A stretch of DNA of 64,000 bases from Curtobacterium sp. VKM Ac-2922 (GTDB taxonomy: Bacteria; Actinomycetota; Actinomycetes; Actinomycetales; Microbacteriaceae). How positions within the stretch are numbered: the first letter of the stretch is position 1; each line of letters starts with the position of its first letter. Both the position numbers and the translations under genes were made by a program. Below are positions 39,630-48,955 of the stretch, piece by piece. Location: positions 30,731 to 94,730 of the forward strand of contig NZ_JALGRO010000016.1 in NCBI RefSeq assembly GCF_022815645.1. The letters run 5' to 3'. The notes beneath the pieces are model-generated. The model was not told the origin of the DNA, made no database searches, and saw only the letters and a list, made by a program, of their open reading frames with translations.

Positions 39630-40370
39630 ATGGCACGGACCCGAGAACAGCAGCTCGTGGACACGTTCGTCACGCTGACCGACACCCTCGTCTCGGACTA
39701 CGACGCCGTCGATCTCCTGCAGTCCCTGGTCGACAACGCCGCCGAGCTCTTCGACGCCGCGGGGGCGGGGATCCTGCTCGCCAACACGGACCACGAGCTC
39801 GAGGTGATCGCCTCCACCAGCGAGCGCAGCGCGTTCATCGGGCTGATGCAGCTCGACGCCGGCGAGGGGCCGTGCGTCGAGGCCTTCGTCACCGGCCAGA
39901 CCGTGTCCGTGTCGGACCGCGACGAGATGCAGCACCGGTGGCCCCGGTTCGCCGCCCTGTCCGCCGAGCTCGGGTACGCCTCGGTGCACTCCGTCCCGCT
40001 GCGCCTGCGCGACACCACGCTCGGGTCGATGAACCTGTTCCGCGAGGACGAGGGCGCGCTGAACGCCGAGGACGCGGTGGCCGCACGCGCCCTCACCGAC
40101 GTCGCGACGATCAGCATCCTGCAGCAGCGCACGGCCGAGCACGCCCTGCTCGTGCAGGAGCAGCTGCAGACGGCGCTGGACAGCCGGGTGTCGATCGAGC
40201 AGGCGAAGGGGTTCCTGGCGCACACGCACGGGGTCGACCCCGACACCGCCTTCACCCTGCTGCGCTCGTACGCCCGAGCGCACGAAGCACGCATCGCGGA
40301 CGTCGCGAACGACGTGGTGAACCGGGTGCTGGTGCTGCCGGCGGCCGAGGACGACTCCACGCAGGACTGA
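39630..40370 (+). CDS. GAF-ANTAR RNA-binding regulator (second of pair)
   Basis: A 246-aa protein with a GAF domain (about 25-165: AAGAGILLANTDHELEVIAST, DAGEGPCVEAFVTGQ, GSMNLFREDEG) and an ANTAR domain (about 180-235: SRVSIEQAKGFLAHTHGVDPDTAFTLLRSYA). A good AGGAAGG site precedes the ATG. It shares the EGPC-EA motif with its neighbour, so the two arose by duplication. They may form hetero-dimers or read different RNA targets. The targets are unknown. Confidence 0.87.
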   Translation: MARTREQQLVDTFVTLTDTLVSDYDAVDLLQSLVDNAAELFDAAGAGILLANTDHELEVIASTSERSAFIGLMQLDAGEGPCVEAFVTGQTVSVSDRDEMQHRWPRFAALSAELGYASVHSVPLRLRDTTLGSMNLFREDEGALNAEDAVAARALTDVATISILQQRTAEHALLVQEQLQTALDSRVSIEQAKGFLAHTHGVDPDTAFTLLRSYARAHEARIADVANDVVNRVLVLPAAEDDSTQD

Positions 40371-40397
40371 CCGCGGTCGGTCAGCGTCGGTTGCGCG

Positions 40398-41252
40398 TCA
40401 GTCGCCGAGGAACGCCACGAGCCGAGGCGCGAAGTCCTCGTGGTGCTGGAACACCGCACCGTGCCCTGCGTCCGGGTACAGGAGCAGCTCCGACCCGGGG
40501 ATGCGCCGGTGCAGGTCCTCGGACAGCACCGACGGCACCATGCGGTCGTGGGCGCCGTTCACGACCAGGGTCGGCATGGTGAGCGCCGACAGGTCGCTCG
40601 GGGCGGCACGGCCGAAGCGCTGGACGGCGCGCAGCTGCGTGTGCAGCGCCCGCAGTCGGATCGGGGCGTCACGATCCACGGTGCGTTCCTGCAGACGGGC
40701 GATGAACTCCGTGCCCGCGCGCTTGCCGACCGCGTCGCGGACGAAGAACAGGAACTCCTTCGGGTCCGATCGGGTGAGCGCGCCACGGAGGACGTCCGTG
40801 TAGGTGATCCGGAGCACCTCGTCCATGTCCTTGCCACCGCGCGGTCCGGTCGCAGCGAGGACGAGTCGCCGGACCAGACCCGGGTGTGCCAGCACCAGGT
40901 CCTGCGCGATCATGCCGCCCATCGACAACGAGAACACGTCGATGACGTCGTGGCCGAGCGCACGGACGAAGCGGTACGCGTCGTCGGCGGCCTGTTCGAT
41001 GGTGGGCGGCACGGTGCCCGACGACCCACCGACCCCCGCGTTGTCGAACGTGATCACGTGTCGGTGCGCGGCGACCGCGTCGATGATCCGCGGGTCCCAG
41101 TTGTCGAGGGTGGCGGCGAGGTGCACGAAGAAGACGACGGGGACGCCGCCGACGGGGCCGAGCTCGCGGTACGCGAACGTGGTGCCGCCGGTCGTGACGG
41201 ACTTGTTGGGCGCGTCGGCGTACGACGTGATCGGCGGGAGTTCGGTCTGCAT
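40398..41252 (-). CDS. Alpha/beta hydrolase
   Basis: A 284-aa enzyme with oxyanion region FFVHLAATLDNWDPR, TFDNAGVGGS, nucleophile Ser110 in FSLSMGG, acid region NGAHDRMVPS and His in DAGHGAVFQHH. It resembles soluble esterases or haloperoxidase-like hydrolases. It is the last gene of a three-gene operon with an SDR and a quinone-oxidoreductase-like enzyme under a divergent TetR gene, suggesting detoxification of a lipophilic compound. The substrate is unknown. Confidence 0.83.
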   Translation of the reverse strand: MQTELPPITSYADAPNKSVTTGGTTFAYRELGPVGGVPVVFFVHLAATLDNWDPRIIDAVAAHRHVITFDNAGVGGSSGTVPPTIEQAADDAYRFVRALGHDVIDVFSLSMGGMIAQDLVLAHPGLVRRLVLAATGPRGGKDMDEVLRITYTDVLRGALTRSDPKEFLFFVRDAVGKRAGTEFIARLQERTVDRDAPIRLRALHTQLRAVQRFGRAAPSDLSALTMPTLVVNGAHDRMVPSVLSEDLHRRIPGSELLLYPDAGHGAVFQHHEDFAPRLVAFLGD

Positions 41253-41264
41253 GGTCGGTGCCCT

Positions 41265-41969
41265 TCAGGCGTGGAGTTCCGGGTAGAGGGCGTCGACAGG
41301 GCCGCTCAGCGCTGCCTTGACCGACACGGTGAGGTCATCGGCGATGACCTCGAGGCCACCTGCCTGGACGGTGTCGAACACCTGGCGCACCAGGTCTGCG
41401 GGCAGCATCTTGTCGCCGTCGGCGTGGGCAGCCATCGCGGTGTCGACGTAGCCGACGTGCACGCCGACCACCTGCGTGCCCTTCGGGCTGAGTTCGAGCC
41501 GGAGCGAGTTCGTCGCGGACCAGAGCGCCGCCTTCGACGCGCTGTAGGCACCGCCGAACGCGTACCAGCTGGCAACGGAGTGCATGTCGATCAGCACCGA
41601 GGTCGGATGTGCGGTGAGGACCGGCGCGAAGGCCGTCGCGAGCAGGACGGGTGCGAAGAAGTTGGTCTCCATCGTCGCCCGCAGGTCGTCGGCGGACAGC
41701 TCGAGGAAGCTCGCCGTCGGTGGCAGGGTGCCCGCGTTGTTGATCAGCACCGTGACGTCGGACGCGGCCTGCACGGCGGCGGCGACGGACGCCGGATCGG
41801 TGATGTCGAGCGCCAGGGGGACGATGCGGTCGTCGTCCCACGTGCGCGGGTTGCGGGCGGTGGCGTAGACCTTGGCGGCGCCGCGGGCGAGTGCCTCGGC
41901 CACGAAGGCCGACCCGATCCCGCCGTTGGCGCCGGTGACGAGCACGACGGCTCCGGTGAGTGATGCCAT
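41265..41969 (-). CDS. Short-chain dehydrogenase/reductase
   Basis: A 234-aa classical SDR. The Rossmann motif TGANGGIG (about residues 13-20), NNAG near 80, catalytic Ser in MHSVAS and the YSASK block (Tyr and Lys) are all present, so it should be active with NAD(P)H. ATG 41969 begins the standard N-terminus. It lies between the hydrolase and the oxidoreductase genes with short spacing (12 and 62 bases). Confidence 0.87.
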   Translation of the reverse strand: MASLTGAVVLVTGANGGIGSAFVAEALARGAAKVYATARNPRTWDDDRIVPLALDITDPASVAAAVQAASDVTVLINNAGTLPPTASFLELSADDLRATMETNFFAPVLLATAFAPVLTAHPTSVLIDMHSVASWYAFGGAYSASKAALWSATNSLRLELSPKGTQVVGVHVGYVDTAMAAHADGDKMLPADLVRQVFDTVQAGGLEVIADDLTVSVKAALSGPVDALYPELHA

Positions 41970-42031
41970 GGGTGTTCCTTCTTCGTGGTCGAGGTGGAAG
42001 TGGAGGTGGTGCGGGTCGGATGAGCGGGACG

Positions 42032-43030
42032 TCACACGGGCATCTCGAGGACGGCCTTGCCACGGATGCCGCCGTGCTCCAGCGCCTGCAGCGCAGCGGG
42101 CGTCTCGGCGAACGGGAACACGCGCCCGACCACGGGACGCAGGAACCCGCCGTCGACGAGCGCCGCGATCTCCTGCAGCTGACGCCCGTCCGCGCGCATG
42201 AACAGGAACGAGTACTCGACGCCCAGGCGCTTTGCCTGTCGCCGCACCTTCGCGCTGAGCGCACCGACGACCAAGCGCACCACCGGGTTCAGCCCGATGC
42301 GGCGCGCGAACGCCGGGTCCGGCGGACCGGCGATGCCGATCGCTCGGCCGCCTGGGCGCAGCACGCGCAGGGACTTCGCCAGGTTCTCGCCGCCGATGCC
42401 GTCGATCACCAGGTCCTGGTCGGACAGCAGGCTCTCGAAGTCCTGGGTCCGGTGGTCGATCACCTGGTCGGCGCCGAGTTCGCGCACCCAGTCGGCGTTG
42501 TGACCGCTCGCCGTGGTGGCGACGTGGGCGCCGAGGTGCCGGGCGAGCTGGATCGCGATCGAGCCGAACCCACCCGAGCCGCCGTGCACCAGGACCCGGC
42601 TGCCCGGACCGACGTGCGCGCGATCGACCAGTGCCTGCCAGGCCGTCAGCGCGACGAGCGGCAGCGATGCGGCTTCGACCATCGAGAGCGAGGACGGCTT
42701 GATCGCCAGGTCGGCCTCGGGCACCGCGATCCGCTCGGCGAAGGTGCCGATGTGGAAGTCCGACGCGCGGCCGAAGACCTCGTCCCCCAAGGCGAAGCGC
42801 GTGACCCCGGAACCGACGGCCTCGACCACACCGGCCAGGTCGTGCCCGAGCACCAGGGGCATGTCGTAGTGCAGCAGGGCCGTGAACTCCCCCTGCGCCA
42901 GCTTGGCGTCGAGCTGGTTCAGCCCCGCTGCGTGCACCCGCACCAGCACGTCCTGCGCGCCGACGACGGGCTCTGCCACGTTGCGCAGCGTCACGTCGCC
43001 CTTGTACCGATCGATCCCGAAGGCCTGCAT
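42032..43030 (-). CDS. Zinc-less medium-chain oxidoreductase (quinone oxidoreductase type)
   Basis: A 332-aa NADP-dependent medium-chain reductase. It has the GroES-like N-terminus (VLVRVHAAGLNQLDAKLAQG, LVLGHDLAGVVEAVGSGVTRFALGDEVFG) and nucleotide-binding VLVHGGSGGFGSIAIQLARHLGA. The zinc-ligand Cys residues of alcohol dehydrogenases are absent, as in QOR-type enzymes. First gene of the operon. ATG 43030 precedes the motif MQAFGIDRY. TetR operators lie just upstream. Confidence 0.87.
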   Translation of the reverse strand: MQAFGIDRYKGDVTLRNVAEPVVGAQDVLVRVHAAGLNQLDAKLAQGEFTALLHYDMPLVLGHDLAGVVEAVGSGVTRFALGDEVFGRASDFHIGTFAERIAVPEADLAIKPSSLSMVEAASLPLVALTAWQALVDRAHVGPGSRVLVHGGSGGFGSIAIQLARHLGAHVATTASGHNADWVRELGADQVIDHRTQDFESLLSDQDLVIDGIGGENLAKSLRVLRPGGRAIGIAGPPDPAFARRIGLNPVVRLVVGALSAKVRRQAKRLGVEYSFLFMRADGRQLQEIAALVDGGFLRPVVGRVFPFAETPAALQALEHGGIRGKAVLEMPV

Positions 43031-43053
43031 GACCACTCCATCCGTTGTTTTTC

Positions 43054-43090
43054 TGAGCGTACTCATTTCTGACCGTACTCGCAAGTGAGT
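43054..43090. promoter_or_regulatory. TetR-type operator region
   Basis: TGAGCGTACTCA (43054-43065) has TGAG/CTCA symmetry, and ACTCGCAAGTGAGT (43077-43090) is a second inverted pair. GTACTC occurs twice within 22 bases. The sites fill the space between the divergent oxidoreductase and tetR genes. Confidence 0.55.
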
Positions 43091-43114
43091 GTTTCGCGGT
43101 ATGGTGAACTCCTG

Positions 43115-43726
43115 ATGACCACCACTGACGCCGCACCACTCGGCCGCCGCGAGCGGAACAAGCGCGACAAGCTCGCCCGCATCACCGCGGCCGCCGACGA
43201 GCTGTTCGGGCAGTACGGCGTCGACGAGGTCACGACGCAGCAGATCGCCGACGCGGCCGACATCGGCACGGGCACCCTGTTCCTGTACGCCCGCACCAAG
43301 GCCGAGCTGCTGCTGCTCGTGCAGAACACCCACTACGCCCAGGCGATCGAGCGCGGGCTCGCCGCTGCGGCCACGGCATCGTCACCGATCGACGCGGTGA
43401 TGGCGCTCGTCGGACCGGTCGTCGAGTGCAACCGGCGGCAGCGCGAGAACGGCCGGACCTACCTGCGGGAGCTGGTGTTCGGCGATCCCACCGAACCGCA
43501 CCACCGCCTGGGGCTCGAGCGCATCCAGCAGGTCGACGACGCCTACGTGCGGATCCTGCAGGGTGACGGCCGGTTCACCGCGGCCCAGGCGACGCTGCTC
43601 GCCCGGATGATCTCGGCGGCGGTGTTCGTGGACCTCGCTTCGCCGGTGCACCTGCAGTCGACGGACCAGCAGGTCTGCGACGACATCCGCGCGCAGGTCG
43701 CGCTGCTGCTGCGCGATCCCGCGTAG
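43115..43726 (+). CDS. TetR-family transcriptional regulator
   Basis: A 203-aa regulator. The N-terminal HTH is RITAAADELFGQYGVDEVTTQQIADAADIGTGTLFLYARTKAELL, followed by a helical ligand-binding domain. It probably represses the divergent oxidoreductase-SDR-hydrolase operon through sites at 43054-43090. ATG 43115 is preferred to the frame opening at 43085, which lies in the operator. The inducer is unknown. Confidence 0.87.
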   Translation: MTTTDAAPLGRRERNKRDKLARITAAADELFGQYGVDEVTTQQIADAADIGTGTLFLYARTKAELLLLVQNTHYAQAIERGLAAAATASSPIDAVMALVGPVVECNRRQRENGRTYLRELVFGDPTEPHHRLGLERIQQVDDAYVRILQGDGRFTAAQATLLARMISAAVFVDLASPVHLQSTDQQVCDDIRAQVALLLRDPA

Positions 43727-43777
43727 CCACGCACGCCGTCCGCGACGGGGTCGACGCCCTGGTCTCGCTGCGATGAC

Positions 43778-43819
43778 GGACGGGAGGCGCGGTGCCAGCC
43801 CGCACCGCGCCTCCCGTCC
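43778..43819. terminator. Bidirectional palindromic terminator
   Basis: GGACGGGAGGCGCGGTG and its exact complement form a 17-bp stem with an eight-base loop. It separates the convergent tetR gene and the sugar importer ATPase gene. Confidence 0.82.
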
Positions 43820-43853
43820 GCCCGTGGCCCCGCTCCGGCCGGTGGCCGCCCCG

Positions 43854-44738
43854 TCAGCCGGCCGTCTCGGCCGCCCGCACCTCGGCGATCCGCTCCTTCT
43901 GGCCGCCGATCTGCTCGAGCTCGTGGGCGAGCTGCTCGAGCTCGGCGCCGCCGGCCATCATCCCCGTCAGGTCGGGCAGCGAGATCTCGTCCTTCTCGAA
44001 GTACCCGATGCTCTTGCCTCGGCGGAGCAGCAGGAACCGGTCGCCGACCGGGTACGCGTGGTGGGGGTTGTGCGTGATGAAGATCACGCCGAGTCCGCGG
44101 TCACGTGCCCGGAGGATGTACTTCAGCACGACGCCGGACTGCTTGACCCCGAGGGCCGCGGTTGGCTCGTCGAGGATGAGCGCCTTCGCGCCGAAGTACA
44201 CGGCCCGGGCGATGGCAACGCACTGCTTCTCGCCGCCCGACAGCGTGCCGATCGGCTGGTCGACGTCGCGCAGGTCGATCCCCATCTCGAGCAGTTCGCG
44301 CTTGGTGATGTCCTTCATCGTGGCGACGTCGAGCCGTCCGAGACCCTTGCGGAGCTCGGACCCCAGGAAGAAGTTCCGCCAGATCGGCATCAGGGGGACC
44401 ACGGCCAGGTCCTGGTACACCGCGGCGATGCCGGCATCGAGTGCCTGCCGGGGTGACGACAGGGTCCGGGGCTCCCCCATGATCGAGAAGGTGCCGGTCG
44501 TGTGCTCGTGGAGCCCCGCGACGATCTTGATCAGGGTCGACTTGCCGGCGCCGTTGTCGCCGAGGACGCACGTGACCCGTCCGGCGTCGACGTCCATCGA
44601 GATGCCGGACAGCGCGATGACGTTGCCGTAGTGCTTGCCGACGTCGCGGAGGGACACCAGGTGCGGGGCGCCGGCGACGGTCTCGGACGAGTCGGAGACC
44701 GGCACGGCGACGGACTCGGTGGCGGGGGTGTTCGACAT
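43854..44738 (-). CDS. Sugar/cyclitol ABC importer ATPase (ribose/inositol type)
   Basis: A 294-aa ATPase with a single nucleotide-binding domain: Walker [10 protein letters not shown] near residue 65, signature LSGGEKQ, Walker [13 protein letters not shown] and switch His in FITHN. Most ribose-type ATPases are tandem two-domain proteins. This one has one domain, like FrcA-type proteins. ATG 44738 shares one base with the permease stop. It powers the importer encoded by the next two genes. The C-terminus ends in a helix rich in Glu. Confidence 0.9.
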   Translation of the reverse strand: MSNTPATESVAVPVSDSSETVAGAPHLVSLRDVGKHYGNVIALSGISMDVDAGRVTCVLGDNGAGKSTLIKIVAGLHEHTTGTFSIMGEPRTLSSPRQALDAGIAAVYQDLAVVPLMPIWRNFFLGSELRKGLGRLDVATMKDITKRELLEMGIDLRDVDQPIGTLSGGEKQCVAIARAVYFGAKALILDEPTAALGVKQSGVVLKYILRARDRGLGVIFITHNPHHAYPVGDRFLLLRRGKSIGYFEKDEISLPDLTGMMAGGAELEQLAHELEQIGGQKERIAEVRAAETAG

Positions 44739-45778
44739 CACTTCTGCTCCGCTCGCTTCTTGACGATGAGGTTGATGATCGTGGCCAGCAGCAGCATCAG
44801 GCCGAGGAAGAACTTGAACCAGTCCGGGTTCCACTGCGCGTAGACGATGCCCTTGTTCGCCATGCCGAAGATCAGGGCACCGATCGCTCCACCCACGGCC
44901 GAGCCGTAGCCGCCCGTGAGCAGGCAGCCGCCGATCACGGCAGCGATGATGTAGAGGAACTCGTTGCCGATCCCCTCACCGGACTGCACGACGTTGAACG
45001 CGAAGAGGTTGTGCATGCCGGCGATCCAGGCGCAGAAGCCGACGCCCATGAACAGGCCGATCTTCGTCTTCGTGACGGGGACGCCCACGGCACGGGCCGC
45101 GATCTCGTCACCGCCCACGGCGAAGATCGAGTTCCCGACGCGGGTGCGCAGCAGGATGTACGACGCGACCAGGACCAGGGCGATCCAGATGAACACCGTG
45201 ATCTTCACGGTGACGCCACCGATCGGCACGTCGGCCGCGAAGAGCTGCTGCGCGACGGCGAACCCGTCCAGGTCGGACACGTCGGGCGTGGCCACGCCGC
45301 CGGAGACGATGCGCGTGATCGCCAGGTTCAGCCCCGTCAACATGAGGAACGTCGCCAGGGTGACGATGAAGCTCGGCAGCTTCGTGCGGATGAGGATCCA
45401 CCCGTTCAGGGCACCGACGCCCAGGGAGAGCACGAGGGCCAGGGCGACGCCGACCCAGATGTTCGTGGCGAAGTACCACGAGGACAGGCTGGCGGTCAGC
45501 GACGACGAGATCACCCCGACGCCGGCGGACAGGTCGAACTCGCCACCGATCATCAGCAGTGAGACCCCGACGGCCATGATGCCGATGGTCGAGGAACCGT
45601 AGAGCACGGTCGAGATGGAGTCGGCCTGGGTGAAGACGGGGGCGACGATCGCGAAGAAGACGAACATCGCGACGGCGCCGATGACGGCGCCGACCTCCGG
45701 TCGGCCGAGGGCCTTGCGGATCGGGCTGCGCCGGGCGAGACGTTCGTCGCCGGCGGGGATGGCGGTTGCGGTGGTCAT
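44738..45778 (-). CDS. Sugar/cyclitol ABC importer permease (RbsC type)
   Basis: A 346-aa membrane protein with eight to ten hydrophobic segments and the RbsC-family blocks [37 protein letters not shown] and [25 protein letters not shown]. It forms the channel for the binding protein at 45857. A strong hairpin at 45817-45846 separates it from that gene. Confidence 0.9.
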   Translation of the reverse strand: MTTATAIPAGDERLARRSPIRKALGRPEVGAVIGAVAMFVFFAIVAPVFTQADSISTVLYGSSTIGIMAVGVSLLMIGGEFDLSAGVGVISSSLTASLSSWYFATNIWVGVALALVLSLGVGALNGWILIRTKLPSFIVTLATFLMLTGLNLAITRIVSGGVATPDVSDLDGFAVAQQLFAADVPIGGVTVKITVFIWIALVLVASYILLRTRVGNSIFAVGGDEIAARAVGVPVTKTKIGLFMGVGFCAWIAGMHNLFAFNVVQSGEGIGNEFLYIIAAVIGGCLLTGGYGSAVGGAIGALIFGMANKGIVYAQWNPDWFKFFLGLMLLLATIINLIVKKRAEQK

Positions 45779-45816
45779 GGGGATCCGTTCCTGGAGAGTC
45801 CGACTGGAGGCTCGGT

Positions 45817-45846
45817 GCGGGTCCGCAGCGTGTGCTGCGGACCCGC
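45817..45846 (-). terminator. Intra-operon hairpin after the binding-protein gene
   Basis: GCGGGTCCGCAGC and GCTGCGGACCCGC form a 13-bp stem with a GTGT tetraloop, 10 bases after the binding-protein stop and 38 bases before the permease start. It probably causes partial termination or protects the upstream mRNA. Confidence 0.7.
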
Positions 45847-45856
45847 CGTGGCCGGG

Positions 45857-46846
45857 TCAGCGGATGCCCTGCTCCGCGTACTTCAGGACGTCGTCGACGT
45901 TGTCCTTGTCGACGATCGCCGGGCCGGTCAGCGTGGGCTGTCCGCCGCCGAGCTCGAACCCGCCCTGCTTGTACAGCACCAGGGAGTCGATGGCCTCGTA
46001 GCCCTGCAGGAAGGGCTGCTGGTCGACCGTGAACAGGACGGCGCCCGACTTGACGCTCTTGGCCAGGTCGGCGTTGAGGTCGAACGATGCGATCTTGACC
46101 TTGCTGTTCGCGGCGGCGACGGCCTTCTGGATGATGGCCGTGTACGGGGCACCGAGGCCGACGACCGAGTCAGCGGAGGAGTCCGCCTGCAGCTTGGCGG
46201 TGACGGTCGACTGCACGGCGCTGTTGTCGGTGCCGTTCACGTACAGGGTCTGGGTGTCGGGCGGGACCTTCTTGATGCCGGCGCAGCGTTGGTCGAGCGA
46301 CACGTTGCCCTGCTCCTGCACCACGCAGATCGGCTTGCTGAGTCCCTCGGACTCGAGCTTGTCGCCCACGGCGGCGCCGGCGACGTCTTCGTCCTGCCCG
46401 AAGTGCTCGAGGATGCCCATGTCCTTGTACGCCGAGCTGCCGGCGTTGAGGGACACGACGGGGATGCCGGCCTTCTCGGCGCCCTCGACGGCGCTCTTCA
46501 GCGCATCGGGCTTCGCCAGGGACACCGCGATGCCGTCGACCTTCTGGTCGGTGTACTGGCTGACCAGCTGCGCCTGCTTCGACCCGTCGGGGTCCGACGC
46601 GTACAGCAGCTTGACGCCGTCCTTCTTCGCTGCGTCCTCGGCGCCCTTGCGGACGATGTCCCAGAACGTGTCACCCGGCGCTGCGTGGGTGACCAGCGCG
46701 ATGGTCAGGCCGGAGTCCTTGCCACCGCTGGTCGAGCCGGCGTCGTCGCTGGTGGTGCGTCCCCCCTGGCTGGAGCAGCCGGTGAGGACCAGGGCCGTCG
46801 CGGCGACTGCCGCGGTGAGGCCGATGAGGGCGGGGGTGCGCGTCAC
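45857..46846 (-). CDS. Sugar/cyclitol-binding lipoprotein (RbsB/IbpA type)
   Basis: A 329-aa solute-binding protein with lipobox LTGC (Cys24). The mature domain follows the ribose/inositol-binding fold: LTIALVTHAAPGDTFWDIVRKGAEDAAK, VDGIAVSLAKPDAL, IPVVSLNAG, FGQDEDVAGAAVGDKL and VVGLGAPYTAIIQKAV. GTG 46846 with AGGAGT upstream is chosen. Operator TAGCACGTGC-N5-GCACGTGCTA lies 124 bases before the start. The adjacent dehydrogenase suggests a cyclitol or sugar ligand. Confidence 0.88.
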   Translation of the reverse strand: MTRTPALIGLTAAVAATALVLTGCSSQGGRTTSDDAGSTSGGKDSGLTIALVTHAAPGDTFWDIVRKGAEDAAKKDGVKLLYASDPDGSKQAQLVSQYTDQKVDGIAVSLAKPDALKSAVEGAEKAGIPVVSLNAGSSAYKDMGILEHFGQDEDVAGAAVGDKLESEGLSKPICVVQEQGNVSLDQRCAGIKKVPPDTQTLYVNGTDNSAVQSTVTAKLQADSSADSVVGLGAPYTAIIQKAVAAANSKVKIASFDLNADLAKSVKSGAVLFTVDQQPFLQGYEAIDSLVLYKQGGFELGGGQPTLTGPAIVDKDNVDDVLKYAEQGIR

Positions 46847-46969
46847 GGAGGACTCCTTCGTCTCGTGTTCCGATCCCGTGCAGCCGGTGGCTGTGCGGGG
46901 CGCTCGGTGCTGTGTGGGCCGTCGAACCCGTTCGACTGCGATGTCGGACGTCGGCCGGTGCCGTGAAGG

Positions 46970-46994
46970 TAGCACGTGCGAGTTGCACGTGCTA
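46970..46994. promoter_or_regulatory. LacI-type operator before the importer operon
   Basis: Perfect inverted repeat TAGCACGTGC-N5-GCACGTGCTA. On the minus strand a -10-like TACCTT follows immediately. The same GTGAAGGTAGCACGTGC string recurs at 48950-48966, showing a shared promoter-operator design. Confidence 0.78.
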
Positions 46995-47011
46995 GTCCCA
47001 GTTGTCCGCTG

Positions 47012-47827
47012 TCACGGAGCGGGCGTCACGGGCGCGTCGAAGGCGCTGCGGAACGCCTGGAGCGCCTGCTCGGGCGTGCTGCTCGCCCACGCCTCGAGAC
47101 CTACGACGCCGGTCCAGCCGAGGCGGTCGAGCGCCGCCGCCACCGCGGCGTACGCGATCTCCCCGGTGCCGGGTTCGCACCGGCCGGGGACGTCGGCGAC
47201 CTGGATCTCGCCGATCAGCGGCAGGGCGCCCTGCACGAGCTCGACCAGGTTCCCCTCGCCGATCTGCGCGTGGTACAGGTCGAGGTTGAGCCGCAGGTAC
47301 GGGCTCCCCACGGCCTGCACCAGGGCGATCGTGTCGGCCGCACGCGCGAAGGGCACCCCCGGGTGGTCGACGGCGGTGTTGAGGTTCTCGAGGGTGAAGA
47401 CCCGGCCGTGGCGCTCCCCCAGCGCGGCGACCCGCTCCAGGGTCCGTGCAGCGGTGAGCCAGTCCGTGGGACCGACCACGGGGCGGGGAACGACGGGGAG
47501 GCCGTCCGGGTCGAGACCGGTGCCGTGCAGGTTCAGCCGCGGACTGTCGATCACCGCCGCGGCCTGGAGCGATCGTTCTGCCGATGCCAGCAGAGCATCG
47601 ATCCCGGATTCGTCGGTGAGGTCACCGGTGACGTAGCCGGTCATCGACGAGAAGGTCGCACCAGTCGCCGCCAGTGCGGCGAGGTCCTTCGTCGTCCAGT
47701 CCCAGATCTCGACCTGGAAGCCGAGGTCGTCGAGTCGGCGCACGCGCTCGACCACGGGGACGTCGACGAACAGCATCTCCGCCGATGCGGCGAGGGTCAC
47801 CCCCGTCGCCCTGGTGTCGACCGTCAT
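47012..47827 (-). CDS. Sugar-isomerase/epimerase-type TIM-barrel protein (Hyi-like)
   Basis: A 271-aa protein of the AP-endonuclease-2 TIM-barrel superfamily, close to hydroxypyruvate isomerase (Hyi) and other sugar isomerases. Metal-site regions are visible: LNLHGTG, FTLENLNTAVDHPG (Glu), RLNLDLYHAQIGEGN (Asp, His), IQVADVPGRCEPGTGEI and GVVGLEAW (Glu). ATG 47827 overlaps the stop of the dehydrogenase gene by four bases, so the two act in one pathway, probably converting the oxidised sugar or cyclitol product. Confidence 0.83.
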   Translation of the reverse strand: MTVDTRATGVTLAASAEMLFVDVPVVERVRRLDDLGFQVEIWDWTTKDLAALAATGATFSSMTGYVTGDLTDESGIDALLASAERSLQAAAVIDSPRLNLHGTGLDPDGLPVVPRPVVGPTDWLTAARTLERVAALGERHGRVFTLENLNTAVDHPGVPFARAADTIALVQAVGSPYLRLNLDLYHAQIGEGNLVELVQGALPLIGEIQVADVPGRCEPGTGEIAYAAVAAALDRLGWTGVVGLEAWASSTPEQALQAFRSAFDAPVTPAP

Positions 47828-48891
47828 GCGACCCGGCCGTCCGCGCCGAGCCGCACGACGGCGCCCCGTTCGACCGACGCACGCGCGGCGAGCGCGAGGA
47901 CGAGGGCGGCGCGGGCATCCGCACCGCCCGCCGCGGTGACGATGCCGGTCCGGACAGCGTCCGCGAACGCGACGAGCTCGTCCGTGTACGCCTGGTGGAA
48001 CAGGTCGATGTTCAGCCGCGTGGTGAGGGACGTCACACCGTCCGCACCGAACAGGCGGGCGTTCGTCGCGCGGACGTCCCCGGCGGTCACCATGCCCGCG
48101 CTGCCGAAGACCTCGCCGCGGACGTCGTAGCCGTACGCCGCCGAGAAGTTCGCCTCGGCGGTGGCGATCGCTCCGTTGTCGTAGCGGATCGTCACCACGG
48201 CGGTGTCGAGCAGACCCTGCTCGCGGAAGTCCGGTGCCACGAGCGCGTCCGCGAACGCGTGCACCTCGACCGGCCGTGCGCCGCGGTTGAACCAGTTGAG
48301 GGTGTCGAAGTCGTGGATCAGCGTCTCGTTGAAGATCGTCCAGGGCTTGATCGCGGCGGGGTTCGCGAGCCCGGGGTCGCGCGTCAGCGAGCGCAACAGC
48401 TGCGGCGTCCCGATCCGGCCGTCGTGCACCAGGGCACCAGCGGCGGCGAAGTCGGTCGACAGCCGTCGGTTGAAACCGACCTGCAGCGGCACGCCGGCGG
48501 CTTCCGCAGCGGCCACGGCCCGGTCGGCGTCCTCGAGCGTGAGCGCCATCGGCTTCTCGACGAAGACGGCCTTGCCAGCCTCGGCCGCCTGGACGACCAG
48601 ATCGGTGTGGGTGAACGCCGGTGCGGCGATGACCACGCCGTCGATCGTCGGGTCGGCGAACACCTCCGCAGCATCGGTGGTGGTCCGTCCCACGCCGATC
48701 GGGCCGGCGACCCGCTCGGCCGCGCCCGGGACGGGATCGGCGACCATGGCCAGCTCGGCGTTCGGGACCCGTAGCGCGATGCTCTGCGCGTGGAAGGCCC
48801 CGATCCAGCCGGCTCCGACGAGGCCGAGCCGGATCGTCGCCGTCGGGACCGCTCCGGCCGTCGAGCTGCCTGCGGGGGTGGTGATGGTCAT
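47824..48891 (-). CDS. Inositol 2-dehydrogenase-like Gfo/Idh/MocA oxidoreductase
   Basis: A 355-aa NAD(P)-dependent dehydrogenase. The Rossmann motif GLVGAGWIGAFHAQ is at about residues 24-37, EKPMALTLEDADRAV carries the Lys-Pro catalytic segment, and VGFNRRLSTDF, HDFDTLNWF and FSAAYGYDVRGEVFGSAGMV follow, as in IolG-type inositol dehydrogenases. It probably oxidises the imported cyclitol or sugar. First gene of a two-gene operon with the isomerase, under a double operator at 48956-48980. Confidence 0.84.
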   Translation of the reverse strand: MTITTPAGSSTAGAVPTATIRLGLVGAGWIGAFHAQSIALRVPNAELAMVADPVPGAAERVAGPIGVGRTTTDAAEVFADPTIDGVVIAAPAFTHTDLVVQAAEAGKAVFVEKPMALTLEDADRAVAAAEAAGVPLQVGFNRRLSTDFAAAGALVHDGRIGTPQLLRSLTRDPGLANPAAIKPWTIFNETLIHDFDTLNWFNRGARPVEVHAFADALVAPDFREQGLLDTAVVTIRYDNGAIATAEANFSAAYGYDVRGEVFGSAGMVTAGDVRATNARLFGADGVTSLTTRLNIDLFHQAYTDELVAFADAVRTGIVTAAGGADARAALVLALAARASVERGAVVRLGADGRVA

Positions 48892-48955
48892 GGTGTCTCC
48901 TGCACTCCGTCGTGTCGCGCCCGTGGGCCGTGGGCCATGGGCCGTGCAGTGAAGG

